Positions 18,911-27,814 of a stretch of DNA of 64,000 nt are shown here, piece after piece. The DNA comes from CAYPLH01 sp964411505 (GTDB lineage Bacteria > Bacillota > Clostridia > CAYPLH01 > DUMO01): NCBI GenBank assembly GCA_964411505.1, contig CAYPLH010000014.1, positions 1-64,000 of the forward strand, read 5' to 3'. Below the pieces are notes generated by a model. That model did not search any database. It worked only from the letters and a program-made list of their open reading frames with translations, and was not told where the DNA came from. Each line of letters opens with the position of its first letter. The first letter of the stretch is position 1. Position numbers and translations under genes: made by a program.

Positions 18911-19575
18911 TGGAAGCATCGCTTGATACGAATGTAATAATTCATCTATATAAAGCAAATCTTCAGTCTGTTTTATTCTATCGCTTTGGGAAGTTAAAGG
19001 TTTATGAATTTATTCGAAATCATGAGATGATTAATCATGCAGGACAAGATGTTATTGACCAATTTGATAAAGATGTTGAGCATGGCAGAATTGAAATTGT
19101 TACAGATCAATATCTTAAAAGCATTGGAATGTATCAGGTATTTTTGCAGCATGAGAAAGAACTAAGAATTCTTTTCGACGGAGGAGATCTTGGTGAAGTT
19201 TATGCTATCGCTATAGCAAAAACTCTTGGTTGTTCCTGTCTTGTAACAGATGATATAAAAGAACGAGGACCACATTATACACTGATGAGGATACCGGATT
19301 CTGAGGTTATTCCATTTGCGTTTTTTGAGATTTTGCTTCTGGACTTTTTAGAAGGTAAAATATCAGAAAAAGATTTATCAGAAGCATTTAGCCTAGTCTG
19401 TACTATATCAGACTTGGTTTGGGACATTCAGTCCAAGTTGAAGGGTTTTATGAAGCGTTTCTGGAAAGACCCGTATAGCGAACGTGAAAAAGAATGGATG
19501 AGTAGATTTTGTATTGATAACGGCATTGATGCAAAGGCTCGTATCCAAAAATTATGGTATTACATAAACAATTAG
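18910..19575 (+). CDS. PIN-domain protein (putative RNase effector)
   Basis: A 221-residue protein with a PIN-type nuclease pattern: MEASLDTNVIIHLYK with Asp6 at the N-terminus, a FDGGDLGEVYAIAIAKTLG helix supplying Glu/Asp near 95-100, and the final acidic pair in CLVTDD near 113-118. The second half is an unassigned extension rich in aromatic and basic residues. The start ATG overlaps the TAA of the peptidase gene. In the XRE-ImmA-PIN context it is the probable toxic or effector component, released when the metalloprotease acts. That role is inference. Confidence 0.72.
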   Translation: MEASLDTNVIIHLYKANLQSVLFYRFGKLKVYEFIRNHEMINHAGQDVIDQFDKDVEHGRIEIVTDQYLKSIGMYQVFLQHEKELRILFDGGDLGEVYAIAIAKTLGCSCLVTDDIKERGPHYTLMRIPDSEVIPFAFFEILLLDFLEGKISEKDLSEAFSLVCTISDLVWDIQSKLKGFMKRFWKDPYSEREKEWMSRFCIDNGIDAKARIQKLWYYINN

Positions 19576-19621
19576 CAACAAAGCAAGTCTTCAAAAAGGG
19601 TAGAGGGAAAATAATGACCCT

Positions 19622-20019
19622 ATGCCGGGCCAAATGTGTACAGACTGTTGGATTATGAACTATACATGCCCAAGACGTGGCTTGATGCTGATCACGCCGA
19701 GCTCCACAAGGAGTGCAATATTGATCGATTAAAGTGTTATATTTCAAAAGTAAATATCAAACTACAGCCAGATATTACTGAAGATAAGATAAGCGCATTT
19801 ATTAGAGGCGAATCTATTACGGATGACAAAAGAAGGAGTTGTCTTTCGGTTTATTCCCGTATGGACGTTTTGCCTGATGGTGGAGTAAGTTCATGTAAAC
19901 ATTTCCCCGAATTTACAGTTGGAAATTTAAATAATCAAAGCGTAAAAGAAATATGGAATTCTTCAGATTTGAATAAAATTATTGACAAAAATTTGGCGTA
20001 TTATTGCCATTTACACTAA
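19622..20019 (+). pseudogene. Radical-SAM/SPASM maturase remnant
   Basis: Only the C-terminal portion of a radical SAM protein is left. One frame gives MCTDCWIMNYTCP (from 19634), then the reading shifts near 19670 into KTWLDADHAELHKECNI and continues to a SPASM-like cluster-binding stretch: CLSVYSRMDVLPDGG, SSCKHFPEFTVGNL and KEIWNSSDLNKI. The N-terminal CxxxCxxC barrel is missing. Such proteins mature ribosomal peptides or enzymes, so the fragment hints at a former modification gene near the metabolite cluster. It ends just before a poly-A-rich stretch. Confidence 0.6.
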
Positions 20020-20094
20020 AGATTATTCACTCCCCCAAAAAAAAATAACTATGAACAAATAAATATAATTTGAAGTTGCAGTTTGGCATCTTTA

Positions 20095-20110
20095 TTGACC
20101 TAACTTTCCA
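20095..20110 (+). repeat. Dispersed 16-bp repeat, copy A
   Basis: TTGACCTAACTTTCCA. The same 16 bases occur at 21212-21227 and, inverted, at 21828-21843. Copy A and the inverted copy bracket the Phd-RelE module and the HicB remnant. Confidence 0.7.
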
Positions 20111-20154
20111 AGTAAAAAAGATTCCGTACATGGCTCGCCTCCTGTTAAAATGGA

Positions 20155-20186
20155 AAAGCCCGCTAACAAAATTGACAACGGGCTTT
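20155..20186 (-). terminator. Terminator of the Phd-RelE operon
   Basis: AAAGCCCG (20155-20162) and CGGGCTTT (20179-20186) pair; read on the minus strand the hairpin ends in TTTT. It lies about 50 bases past the toxin stop. Confidence 0.65.
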
Positions 20187-20236
20187 CTAATATTTATGGG
20201 TTTTTCGTGTTATGAACAGGCTGCCTATTCCGGAAA

Positions 20237-20554
20237 TTACAGCAACCAAACGTAATCCTGTCGGCAATCCACAACGGCTGTTACATAAACAGTATCTTCC
20301 TGTATCTGATAAAGCACCATATAGTGCTTGCCAAACAGCAGTTTGCGGTATTTTTGAAAAGGAATCGTGTCATGTTGCAGCCATGGGTTGCGTTCCGGCA
20401 TCGTTCCAAGGCTGTCTGTCATTTCAACAAAGGTATCTATCAGCCTGTTAGCAGCCGGTATGCTGACATTCGCAAGAAAACGCGCATGAGAAATAAGCAT
20501 TTCCCAAGCGGTTTCCGCGATTTTTACTGTATAGGGCCTATTCTTTTCCGGCAT
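20237..20554 (-). CDS. RelE/ParE-family toxin
   Basis: A 105-residue protein of the RelE/ParE superfamily. The N-terminal RPYTVKIAETAWEML strand-helix, the HARFLANVS helix and the C-terminal core KYRKLLFGKHYMVLYQI followed by VYVTAVVDCRQDY give the usual order. Start ATG at 20554 is supported by GGAGG; it lies 17 bases inside the end of the antitoxin gene, the typical coupled arrangement. Relatives inhibit translation as ribosome-dependent RNases or poison gyrase; the target is not decided by sequence alone. Confidence 0.82.
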   Translation of the reverse strand: MPEKNRPYTVKIAETAWEMLISHARFLANVSIPAANRLIDTFVEMTDSLGTMPERNPWLQHDTIPFQKYRKLLFGKHYMVLYQIQEDTVYVTAVVDCRQDYVWLL

Positions 20555-20819
20555 TGGAAGCCTCCGCGACAGCCTTGCGCATGGCTGAGACCATTTCCTC
20601 AACGGAATAGGTACGTCCTTTTTGGATGTCGATTTCTGATTGCATCAGCTCTTCCTTGAGCTTCAACATACTTTCGCGCTGTGCAAACGCCGCTATATCC
20701 ATCACCACAAGGTCGCCACTACCGTTTTTGGTCAGATAAACCGGTTTGCCTGTGCGTCTGCAAAGCTCGGAGATTTCATTGTAATTCTTGCGGATTGCTG
20801 CGGAAGGCCGTATATTCAT
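20538..20819 (-). CDS. Phd/YefM-family antitoxin
   Basis: A 93-residue antitoxin. The N-terminal DNA-binding fold is recognisable in MNIRPSAAIRKNYNEISEL, PVYLTKNGSGDLVVM and the short helix DIAAFAQRES. The C-terminal helix (EEMVSAMRKAVAE) is expected to wrap the toxin. It is the first gene of the pair, overlaps the toxin by 17 bases and has its own promoter at 20873-20901, which it probably autorepresses together with the toxin. Confidence 0.85.
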   Translation of the reverse strand: MNIRPSAAIRKNYNEISELCRRTGKPVYLTKNGSGDLVVMDIAAFAQRESMLKLKEELMQSEIDIQKGRTYSVEEMVSAMRKAVAEASNAGKE

Positions 20820-20872
20820 TATTGTTCACTCTCCTATAATAAGCAGTAATATTGTAGTCTTATTGTATGCTA

Positions 20873-20901
20873 ATTATACTACTATATGCAGAGAATGTAA
20901 A
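20873..20901 (-). promoter_or_regulatory. Promoter of the Phd-RelE operon
   Basis: On the minus strand, TTTACA, a 17-base spacer and TATAAT lie about 50 bases before the antitoxin start. Confidence 0.6.
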
Positions 20902-20904
20902 GAC

Positions 20905-21190
20905 TTAAAGACTTTAAGATACTTTAATATAATTGAAATAGTAAAGGACGAGGCTGAAGGAGGTTATGTTCTGTTGATCCCAGATCTCAAAGGCTGCCTG
21001 ACATGTGCTGACAAGTTAGATAAAGGTATAGAAATGCTTGAGGATGCAAAAAAGCAAACTTCGCCTGCCAAAGTCTCTTCATAAAGAATTGGCTGAAAAA
21101 TCAAAATATGAAGGGAACAGTATGAATCAATACTGCCTCTACCTTCTTAGTAAAAATAGTAGTACTATTGTTGAAAGTAGGAAAAAATAG
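20905..21190 (+). pseudogene. HicB-family antitoxin remnant with a frameshift
   Basis: The frame through 21060 encodes YFNIIEIVKDEAEGGY, VLLIPDLKGCLTCAD and GIEMLEDAKK, the HicB fold whose usual pattern is G-G-Y-x8-P-D-L-x-G-C. After about 21058 the homology continues in another frame as LPKSLHKELAEKSKYEGNS and MNQYCLYLLSK, matching the C-terminal HicB-type DNA-binding domain (H-x-x-L-x-x-x-A...EG-x-S-x-N-Q-Y). No proper start codon is visible, and no HicA toxin gene lies nearby. The gene is therefore a dead fragment, broken near 21058-21065. Confidence 0.65.
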
Positions 21191-21234
21191 ACTCATTAAT
21201 AGGAATCTTTTTTGACCTAACTTTCCAAAAGGGA

Positions 21235-21263
21235 GCCAGACGAACACAAACTGTTCATCTGGC
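21235..21263. other. Hairpin with 12-bp arms
   Basis: GCCAGACGAACA (21235-21246) pairs with TGTTCATCTGGC (21252-21263), one G-T wobble, five-base loop. It could terminate the HicB remnant transcript, although the following sequence has no immediate T-run. Confidence 0.45.
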
Positions 21264-21632
21264 TTGTGTTCGTTCGTATGAGCTCTTTTTAGCTCAACCA
21301 GTTAATCCTAAATTTAACCTCTACTTATTCAACAATCTTAAGTTTATAGAAATTGTTTTAGCTGCTGGACAGTATCCTCTTCAATCTTAAGCAATTTTTC
21401 CATGAGTTTTATAATACTTGGTTCTGCATTTTCATATTTTTTCAAGTTTTTGATTGCATCAATGATACCCCTCAACCCCAATGGTTGAAAGGATTCAGTG
21501 AGAGTTGTTTATTTATGAGCTGTCAAACAAGCGGGGAGATGCGTTCTCCCTCCCCTTGTTTTTGGTTGAATGTCTTGTGAGAAGCTCAGTCGCTGCTCTC
21601 CCTCGCAAAGGTACCGGGTTCAACCCGAATTT

Positions 21633-21649
21633 TGTCGAATATTGTCGAA
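21633..21649 (+). promoter_or_regulatory. Two Spo0A boxes one helical turn apart
   Basis: TGTCGAA occurs at 21633-21639 and 21643-21649, exactly 10 bases apart, matching the 0A-box consensus TGNCGAA. No intact gene follows, so the site may be a relic of a lost regulatory region or chance. Confidence 0.4.
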
Positions 21650-21796
21650 CGCATATGTAGTCCGCAAAAGAATATTCACTGTTTGTTAGTATAACTATAA
21701 AACAGTATTTAGTTGAAGGCAATAATCCAGATGCTCCCGGGATCCTTATTCCAATGATAAAGGACAGTATTGATTCCCGTAAAGCTTATAAGGTAG

Positions 21797-21825
21797 AAGC
21801 TGTTAATCTTTGAAATTAACAGCTT
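21797..21825. terminator. Perfect 11-bp hairpin
   Basis: AAGCTGTTAAT (21797-21807) and ATTAACAGCTT (21815-21825) with a 7-base loop, directly inside the inverted terminal repeat at 21828. No T-run follows. Confidence 0.4.
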
Positions 21826-21904
21826 CATGGAAAGTTAGGTCAAAAAATGCTGGTGTCAAGTCAGGGCTAAATTACAAATCACATGCTACATCTATAATTT
21901 GTAT

Positions 21905-22567
21905 TTATTTTAGCATACTTTCTAATTGATTTATACCATGTTTATAACATTCCTGAACTTCTTTAAGCATGCTTGAATAAAACGCAATCGCTGAATATTG
22001 CCTTTTTTTTGCTATCTCGATTGCTCGATTAGTATAAAATTTATTATATAGGTTTTCTAATTTGTATTTATACTCCTGAAAAAAAGAAGGCATCTTATCA
22101 GTTGAACCATCTAATACATGTCCCCTTTTATCTAAGGAATACAATGGTTCTGATACTTGTGCATTATAAAACAGTGTCCGCGCAATACCAAGTGTCCCAG
22201 TTGCATCTAATTTGTCTGCATCAAATAAAATCTTAGCTTCTATGCTATCCGGAGGATTATCACTTCTAAATCTATGGGTTGATATACAAGATTTAACGTG
22301 CATAGCTTGTTTTTTACAAAACTTATTATTTATGAGATAGTTATATGCTTTTTTACTACCAACTTGAGCATGGCACAACTTAGAATTCTCAAATTGCTCT
22401 TGTCTGCCTATATCGTGAAGCAGACATGAAATAATTAAAACATCAATATTTATATTGCTCTCATATCTCTTAGCCATATATAAACATTTGAAATTCCCTT
22501 TGTTACAAGGTATAATTGTTCTAACTAGTGAGGGGATGGTCAAAAATGAAGAAACCAAAGAAAACAA
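21905..22567 (-). CDS. HD-domain phosphohydrolase (YedJ-like), 5' end eroded
   Basis: A metal-dependent phosphohydrolase of the HD superfamily. The HD motif is CLLHDIGRQ, followed by a HRFRS segment and the second conserved block [17 protein letters not shown], as in YedJ-type proteins. In that family an N-terminal C-H-F-x-R-V-W stretch supplies the first histidine; here the aligned segment reads KGNFKCLY, with Asn where the His is expected, and the open frame runs backwards into the lon promoter and start codon. The real start is uncertain (an internal ATG exists at 22477). The gene may be truncated or inactive. The physiological substrate is unknown. It is divergent from lon. Confidence 0.6.
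   Translation of the reverse strand: MFSLVSSFLTIPSLVRTIIPCNKGNFKCLYMAKRYESNINIDVLIISCLLHDIGRQEQFENSKLCHAQVGSKKAYNYLINNKFCKKQAMHVKSCISTHRFRSDNPPDSIEAKILFDADKLDATGTLGIARTLFYNAQVSEPLYSLDKRGHVLDGSTDKMPSFFQEYKYKLENLYNKFYTNRAIEIAKKRQYSAIAFYSSMLKEVQECYKHGINQLESMLK
22488..22516 (+). promoter_or_regulatory. SigA promoter of lon
   Basis: TTGAAA, a 17-base spacer and TATAAT, 30 bases before the lon start. It lies inside the 5' part of the opposing HD-domain frame. Confidence 0.7.
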
Positions 22568-24987
22568 TCAAAGGGCAGGTTTTACCCCTTTTAACTTTGA
22601 AGGGGCTTAATGTGTTTCCGACAATGAGTCTGCATTTTGATGTAGGTCGTACTAAATCAATAAAAGCACTTGAAGAAGCAATGATTAATAACCAGACTAT
22701 TTTCCTGGTAGCGCAAAAAAATGATAAAAGCAACAATCCTGAAGTTAAAGATATTTGTAATGTAGGTACTATTTCAAAGATAAAGCAACTATTGAAATTA
22801 CCTGGTGATATTGTGCGGGTATCGGCAGAAGGTTTGAATCGCGCATCTATTGTTAATATGATTCAGTCCGAACCCTACTTTTTAGCAGATGTTTCTGAGA
22901 AAATAATTGAATATGAAACTGATTATGATGTCGAAACCGAAGCATTAATAAGAAGTGTTCATTCAGCTTTTGAAGACTATGTAAAGCTAAGGAACAATTT
23001 GTCTCCAGATATTGTGCTGTCAATAGCCATGAATAATAATATGAACGAGCTTTCAGATTTAATTGCTTCGAATATATTCTTCAGGTTTGATAAAAAACAG
23101 GAATTATTGAGTGAGTTCGATCCTAAGAAAAGACTTGAACTGCTTTTCAAAATCCTATTGAATGAAGTTGATATTTTGGAAGTTGAAAAAAATATCAATG
23201 CCAAAGTACGTAAGCAGATGGACAAGATGCAGAAGGAATATTACTTAAGAGAGCAGCTTAAGGTTATTCAAAAAGAGCTAGGAGATAATGAAGGTGTTTC
23301 GGGTGAAGTTGCTGAGTATAGGGAAAAAATGGGAAAACGCAATTTTCCTCAGGAAGTAGAAAACAAGGTGGAAAGAGAATTAGATCGTCTTGTTAAAACA
23401 GCACAGGGGTCTGCAGAAGGTTCTGTTATTAGGACATATCTAGATTGGATATTTGATTTGCCATGGGATAGAAGGACAAATGAAATCATTGATCTTGAGC
23501 GTGCTGAAAAAATACTGGATGAGGATCACTATGGTCTCGAGAATGTAAAACAGAGAATTATTGAGCATCTCGCCATAAGAAATTTAAATAAAGATCTCAA
23601 AGGACCTATTCTATGTCTTGTAGGACCTCCTGGAGTTGGTAAGACATCTATTGCAAAATCTGTTGCTAGGGCTCTTAATAGAAACTATGTCAGAATGTCT
23701 TTGGGCGGTGTAAGGGATGAAGCAGAAATAAGGGGTCACAGAAGGACATATGTAGGTGCATTGCCGGGCAGGATTATAGCTGCTTTAAAACAGGCAAGAT
23801 CTTCAAATCCGCTTATCTTAATGGATGAAATAGACAAGATGAGTAATGATTTTAGAGGGGATCCAGCTTCGGCACTTTTAGAGGTGTTAGACTCAGAGCA
23901 GAACTCTGCATTCAGAGATAATTATTTGGAGCTGGCATTTGATCTTTCAGATGTGATGTTTTTGACTACTGCCAATACTTTGGATACCATACCACGACCG
24001 TTGTTGGACAGGATGGAGGTTATAAACCTAGCCAGCTATACTGAAGAGGAAAAGGTAAACATAGGTGTTAGGTACTTGCTGCCCAAACAGATGAGAGCTC
24101 ATGGACTGAGGAAGAGTACACTAAGAGTGAGCGATGGGGTCATAAGAGATATTACAAATTATTACACTAGAGAAGCAGGGGTTCGTAATCTCGAAAGAGA
24201 GATTGGAAAGTTGTGCAGAAAATGCGTTAGGAAAATGCTTGCAGAAAGTAAAAAGTCATTAACAGTAAGTCCAAAAAACCTAGAGAAGATAATGGGCAGG
24301 AAGAAATTTAAGAGCAACAAAGCTAATGAAAAGGACGAGATAGGAGTTGCAACAGGTCTTGCTTGGACACCGGTGGGTGGAGATACTTTATTTATAGAAG
24401 TAACTCTTTTAGACGGTAGCGGAAAGCTTGAACTTACCGGACAACTGGGTGACGTTATGAAAGAATCAGCAAAGGCAGCGGTAAGTTATATCCGTTCCAG
24501 AGCGTCAGAACTTGGGATTGAAAAGGATTTTTATAAAAACTATGATATACACATACATGTGCCTGAAGGTGCAGTGCCTAAAGATGGTCCGTCAGCGGGT
24601 ATAACTCTAGCAACAGCTATGGTATCAGCGCTTACAGGTATACCTGTAAAACGTGATGTTGCCATGACTGGAGAAATAACGTTAAGAGGCAGAGTTCTTC
24701 CCATAGGTGGTTTGAAGGAAAAAGTGCTTGCAGCACACAGAGCAGGGATAAAAACAATTATAATTCCTGAGGATAATAACAGAGACATTGATGATATTCC
24801 CGAAAACGTAAGAAACAGCATTAATTTTGTGTCTGCGTCCAGAATGGAAACTGTACTTGAAACTGCACTTGAAAGAAAGAGTATGAGCTTTTACGGAGAA
24901 AGTATGTGTATTGATGAGGACAAGGTTATTATTCCTGATCCGCAGCCGCTGGTAAGGGACATAGGTCAGGACACTAATTTTTATTAA
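22546..24987 (+). CDS. lon: ATP-dependent protease LonA
   Basis: A cytoplasmic AAA+ serine protease of 813 residues that degrades misfolded and regulatory proteins. The order is an N-terminal LAN domain ([13 protein letters not shown] at the start), a coiled-coil linker, the ATPase with Walker [10 protein letters not shown] and Walker [12 protein letters not shown], and the protease domain with the catalytic Ser in [15 protein letters not shown] and Lys in [17 protein letters not shown] 22546 is chosen because GAGGGG sits 9-14 bases upstream; a GTG at 22528 lacks a ribosome binding site. No clpX or other protease gene is adjacent. A shared bidirectional terminator separates it from mecA, which also concerns proteolysis. 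Confidence 0.97.
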   Translation: MKKPKKTIKGQVLPLLTLKGLNVFPTMSLHFDVGRTKSIKALEEAMINNQTIFLVAQKNDKSNNPEVKDICNVGTISKIKQLLKLPGDIVRVSAEGLNRASIVNMIQSEPYFLADVSEKIIEYETDYDVETEALIRSVHSAFEDYVKLRNNLSPDIVLSIAMNNNMNELSDLIASNIFFRFDKKQELLSEFDPKKRLELLFKILLNEVDILEVEKNINAKVRKQMDKMQKEYYLREQLKVIQKELGDNEGVSGEVAEYREKMGKRNFPQEVENKVERELDRLVKTAQGSAEGSVIRTYLDWIFDLPWDRRTNEIIDLERAEKILDEDHYGLENVKQRIIEHLAIRNLNKDLKGPILCLVGPPGVGKTSIAKSVARALNRNYVRMSLGGVRDEAEIRGHRRTYVGALPGRIIAALKQARSSNPLILMDEIDKMSNDFRGDPASALLEVLDSEQNSAFRDNYLELAFDLSDVMFLTTANTLDTIPRPLLDRMEVINLASYTEEEKVNIGVRYLLPKQMRAHGLRKSTLRVSDGVIRDITNYYTREAGVRNLEREIGKLCRKCVRKMLAESKKSLTVSPKNLEKIMGRKKFKSNKANEKDEIGVATGLAWTPVGGDTLFIEVTLLDGSGKLELTGQLGDVMKESAKAAVSYIRSRASELGIEKDFYKNYDIHIHVPEGAVPKDGPSAGITLATAMVSALTGIPVKRDVAMTGEITLRGRVLPIGGLKEKVLAAHRAGIKTIIIPEDNNRDIDDIPENVRNSINFVSASRMETVLETALERKSMSFYGESMCIDEDKVIIPDPQPLVRDIGQDTNFY

Positions 24988-25074
24988 GATAAGGTTGCGA
25001 AAGTTCACTGTCAAAGCGGATCAAAGAGTATGTTTATATAGTTGGTTATGTAATATTTGAAATATAAAAACATA

Positions 25075-25108
25075 AATAATAAGCACCTAGAAATAGGTGC
25101 TTATTATT
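25075..25108. terminator. Bidirectional terminator between lon and mecA
   Basis: A perfect 15-bp stem (25075-25089 with 25094-25108) around a GAAA tetraloop, flanked by A- and T-rich ends, so it can stop transcripts from both sides. The mecA stop codon lies inside it. Confidence 0.85.
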
Positions 25109-25719
25109 TCTACTGCATTATGTGGAATTAATTTTGTACCGTACTCATTTAGGAATCCTTCATAAAACCCTGTGTTTAAAATTTTGTTTCCGTACTCACC
25201 TAAGGAAAACAAAATTTTACTGTTCATTAAAAAACTGTTTAATGTAAGCATTAGATAATAAGTTTCCTTAAATTTATATACAGTGCTTTCTCCCGTGTAA
25301 TCATTTAATAAGGTTTTGCATAAATCACAAAGATCGTCAAAAGAATCAAAGGAATATAGGGAAATAGTTGGATACACTTTGGAATCCGGGCGTTTCTTTC
25401 TAATTCTTAAGTTCCTTTTTGTGTTTATCCGTTCTTTGATGTAGGAGTGTATTGTTTCAAAATCGTCTTCTTCGTCTAATAGCTTTGTTATCAGTATTAC
25501 ATATCCCCCATCAGATTCAGGAGCAGCTTCAATTACAATCTGTGCATCCGATGTGTTGAAACCAAATTGGATCTCAGCCTGCTCAATCATATCCCAAAAA
25601 AGCTCTTGGGCGGCAAGGGAATTATAGTTTAAAGCAGTTATGTCAATATTTCTTTTCAACAAATCATTGTTTGTTATTCTTACTTTTATCTTATTATCAC
25701 TTATCTTTTCAATTTTCAT
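25087..25719 (-). CDS. mecA: Adaptor protein MecA
   Basis: A 210-residue adaptor that delivers substrates to the ClpC AAA+ protease. The N-terminal substrate-binding block reads MKIEKISDNKIKVRITNNDL and continues with ELFWDMIEQAEIQFGF, the classic MecA start. An acidic linker (LLDEEDDFE) precedes a C-terminal ClpC-binding-type domain with the SFDDLCDLC helix, a TYYLMLTL strand and the NEYGTKLIPHNAVEII ending. The length fits clostridial MecA. It converges on lon. The upstream 300-base gap contains only A/T-rich DNA before the maf promoter. Confidence 0.88.
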   Translation of the reverse strand: MKIEKISDNKIKVRITNNDLLKRNIDITALNYNSLAAQELFWDMIEQAEIQFGFNTSDAQIVIEAAPESDGGYVILITKLLDEEDDFETIHSYIKERINTKRNLRIRKKRPDSKVYPTISLYSFDSFDDLCDLCKTLLNDYTGESTVYKFKETYYLMLTLNSFLMNSKILFSLGEYGNKILNTGFYEGFLNEYGTKLIPHNAVEIISTYF

Positions 25720-25972
25720 ATACTTATCACCCGGTTTCCATTAATATTTTCTAAAGCATACAAAAAAATGGTTTAAATACTACCAATTTTTTGTAGAGTG
25801 AAAGCTTTTGCAAATAGTTTGATATTTCAATACCATTTTACATTGAGTTTGTTTACTAGTCAATTCATATGGAAATCATGTAATACAAATTTAAAATTGC
25901 TGGCTATTGTTCATACCCCCCATATCATTCTTCATGTTTAAAAAAGCAGATTGAAGTCATTGAAATTTTTGA

Positions 25973-26001
25973 TTGAAAAGTATAACCTGTAAGGGTATAA
26001 T
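25973..26001 (+). promoter_or_regulatory. SigA promoter of the maf-mre operon
   Basis: TTGAAA, 17 bases and TATAAT, about 40 bases before maf. The rest of the 25720-26040 gap shows no gene; a 16-mer at 25941-25956 recurs upstream of minC. Confidence 0.65.
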
Positions 26002-26040
26002 TTACGATATATGGGAAGGGACTTTTAGGAAAGGATGTTT

Positions 26041-26622
26041 ATGAAGAAAATTATTTTGGCATCAGCGTCACCAAGACGAAAGGAGCTTTTGGAACAAATA
26101 GGATTAGCATTTGATATTATACCCTCGGATATAGATGAAGAAATTGAAGCAAGGACTAGCCCAGAGCAGTATGCATGTACATTATCTCGAAGTAAAGCAA
26201 TAGATGTAGCAGGGCATTTGGCAAAAGGGGCGTTGGTTATAGGGGCTGATACTATAGTTATTCTTGGAGACAGCATTTTAGGAAAGCCAGAAAGTAGGGA
26301 TGACGCTTTTTTGATGCTTAAAAGCTTGCAGGGAAACTGGCATGAAGTAATTACTGGTATTACCGTAGTTGATACTACTGACAACAAGGTGGTTTCGGAT
26401 TGTGAAAAAACTAGGGTAAAGATGCGGCAGCTTAGTGATGATATGATACATGCATATATTAAAACAGGCGAGCCAATGGACAAGGCTGGCGCATATGGTA
26501 TTCAAAAGTTTGGTTCATTACTTGTAGAAAGGATTGAAGGTTGTTATTATAATGTAGTAGGACTCTCATTGGTTAGATTAGGTTTAATTTTTGAAGAATT
26601 TGGATTTAAGCTTTTAAAGTGA
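26041..26622 (+). CDS. maf: Maf-like nucleoside triphosphate pyrophosphatase
   Basis: A 193-residue Maf/ITPase-type protein that hydrolyses canonical or modified nucleotides to the monophosphate; in Bacillus it affects septum formation. The N-terminal signature KKIILASASPRRKELLEQIG and the middle ADTIVILGDSILGKP and EVITGITVV blocks are present, with GAYGIQKFG near the C-terminus. ATG 26041 is preferred to ATG 26035 because AAAGGA is 8-13 bases upstream of it. It leads the cell-shape block, with 79 bases to mreB. Confidence 0.93.
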   Translation: MKKIILASASPRRKELLEQIGLAFDIIPSDIDEEIEARTSPEQYACTLSRSKAIDVAGHLAKGALVIGADTIVILGDSILGKPESRDDAFLMLKSLQGNWHEVITGITVVDTTDNKVVSDCEKTRVKMRQLSDDMIHAYIKTGEPMDKAGAYGIQKFGSLLVERIEGCYYNVVGLSLVRLGLIFEEFGFKLLK

Positions 26623-26701
26623 TGTTTGCATGTCGATAATAAACATATAGTACAACAAAATGTACAGGCTTTAAAGCAAAACAATTAGGAGGATATTGTA
26701 T

Positions 26702-27724
26702 ATGAAATTATTTTCCAGAGATATCGGCATAGATCTTGGAACAGCAAATACGTTAGTTCACATAAGGGGTAAAGGTATAGTAATTAAGGAACCTTCGGTG
26801 GTCGCAATAAATAATAACACTAATAAGGTTCTCTCGGTAGGTAATGATGCAAAGCAAATGATAGGCAGAACGCCTGGCAATATTGTCGCAATAAGACCAA
26901 TGAAAGATGGCGTTATTGCAGATTTTAACGTAACATCAGCAATGCTTCGGTATTTTATTAAAGCGGCTATGAGCAATGGTGGATTTGGCAAACCGAGAGT
27001 AGTAATTTGTGTTCCTTCAGGAGTTACTGAAGTGGAAAAGCGTGCGGTTGAGGAAGCAACGCTGCAAGCTGGTGCAAAAGAAGCATATCTTATAGAAGAG
27101 CCTATGGCAGCAGCTATAGGAGCAAAATTACCAGTAGAAGAGCCGTCTGGGAGTATGGTCGTGGATATTGGTGGTGGCACAAGTGAGGTTGCAGTTATTT
27201 CATTAGGGGGTATTGTAGCAAGCAAGTCGCTGCGAGTTGCCGGTGATGAAATGGATGAAGCAATTGTTCAATATATAAAAAAAGAATACAACTTGCTTAT
27301 TGGCGAAAGAACAGCTGAACAGGTTAAAATGACCATAGGCGCAGCTGTTAGGTATCCGGACGAGAAAACCATGCAGATATGTGGAAGGGATCTTTTGACC
27401 GGGCTTCCTAAGGATATCACCATTACTTCAATAGAAATAGCAGAGGCATTAAGTGAACCGGTTAATTCAATAGTTGACGCAATAAAGTTAACTTTAGAGA
27501 AAACGCCTCCTGAATTGGCAGCTGACATCATGGACAGGGGTATTATGCTTACAGGTGGAGGAGCACTTTTGAATGGTTTTGACACACTTCTTCGTGAAGA
27601 AACCGGGATATCTGTTAATATTGCAGAAGATCCATTGGATTGTGTTGTTATGGGTACAGGGAAGGTGTTGGAAGAGATTGAAACATTAAAAAGAGTTTTG
27701 TTATCTCCGAAAAGACAAAGATAA
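26702..27724 (+). CDS. mreB: Rod shape-determining actin homologue MreB
   Basis: A 340-residue bacterial actin that forms membrane-bound filaments guiding peptidoglycan synthesis on the side wall. The phosphate 1 loop [18 protein letters not shown], the [16 protein letters not shown] phosphate 2 loop and the [12 protein letters not shown] adenosine motif are all clear. The ATG at 26702 follows TTAGGAGGATA. It is followed by mreC, mreD and the PBP2 gene, the standard elongation operon. No radC gene lies between maf and mreB. Confidence 0.97.
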   Translation: MKLFSRDIGIDLGTANTLVHIRGKGIVIKEPSVVAINNNTNKVLSVGNDAKQMIGRTPGNIVAIRPMKDGVIADFNVTSAMLRYFIKAAMSNGGFGKPRVVICVPSGVTEVEKRAVEEATLQAGAKEAYLIEEPMAAAIGAKLPVEEPSGSMVVDIGGGTSEVAVISLGGIVASKSLRVAGDEMDEAIVQYIKKEYNLLIGERTAEQVKMTIGAAVRYPDEKTMQICGRDLLTGLPKDITITSIEIAEALSEPVNSIVDAIKLTLEKTPPELAADIMDRGIMLTGGGALLNGFDTLLREETGISVNIAEDPLDCVVMGTGKVLEEIETLKRVLLSPKRQR

Positions 27725-27814
27725 ATGCATAAAGGTAGTGTATCGAGGGTCTTCTCCTATGGCTAAAGTCATGGGCATTAAACCCCATAAGATAATGAAG
27801 GGAGAACTTTTTAG

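Larger units (their letters stand above)
21208..21847. repeat. 640-bp segment bounded by 20-bp perfect inverted repeats
   Basis: TTTTTTGACCTAACTTTCCA at 21208-21227 is repeated inverted at 21828-21847. Inside are a 12-bp-arm hairpin (21235-21263), tail-like coding remnants on both strands, an open-ended hairpin near 21526-21562, two Spo0A-like boxes and a stem at 21797-21825. No intact gene lies in it. The layout is that of a decayed mobile or miniature element, but no transposase was recognised. Confidence 0.55.

Noticed and set aside
21606..21622. GGGTTCAACCC resembles a tRNA T-arm, suggesting a tRNA or attachment site fragment
   Set aside because: The stem-loop is 4+5 rather than 5+7 bases and no acceptor, D-arm or anticodon arm can be built around it.
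26758..27225. Long antisense frame (155 codons) across mreB
   Set aside because: It mirrors the well-conserved mreB codons, has no ribosome binding site and resembles no protein.
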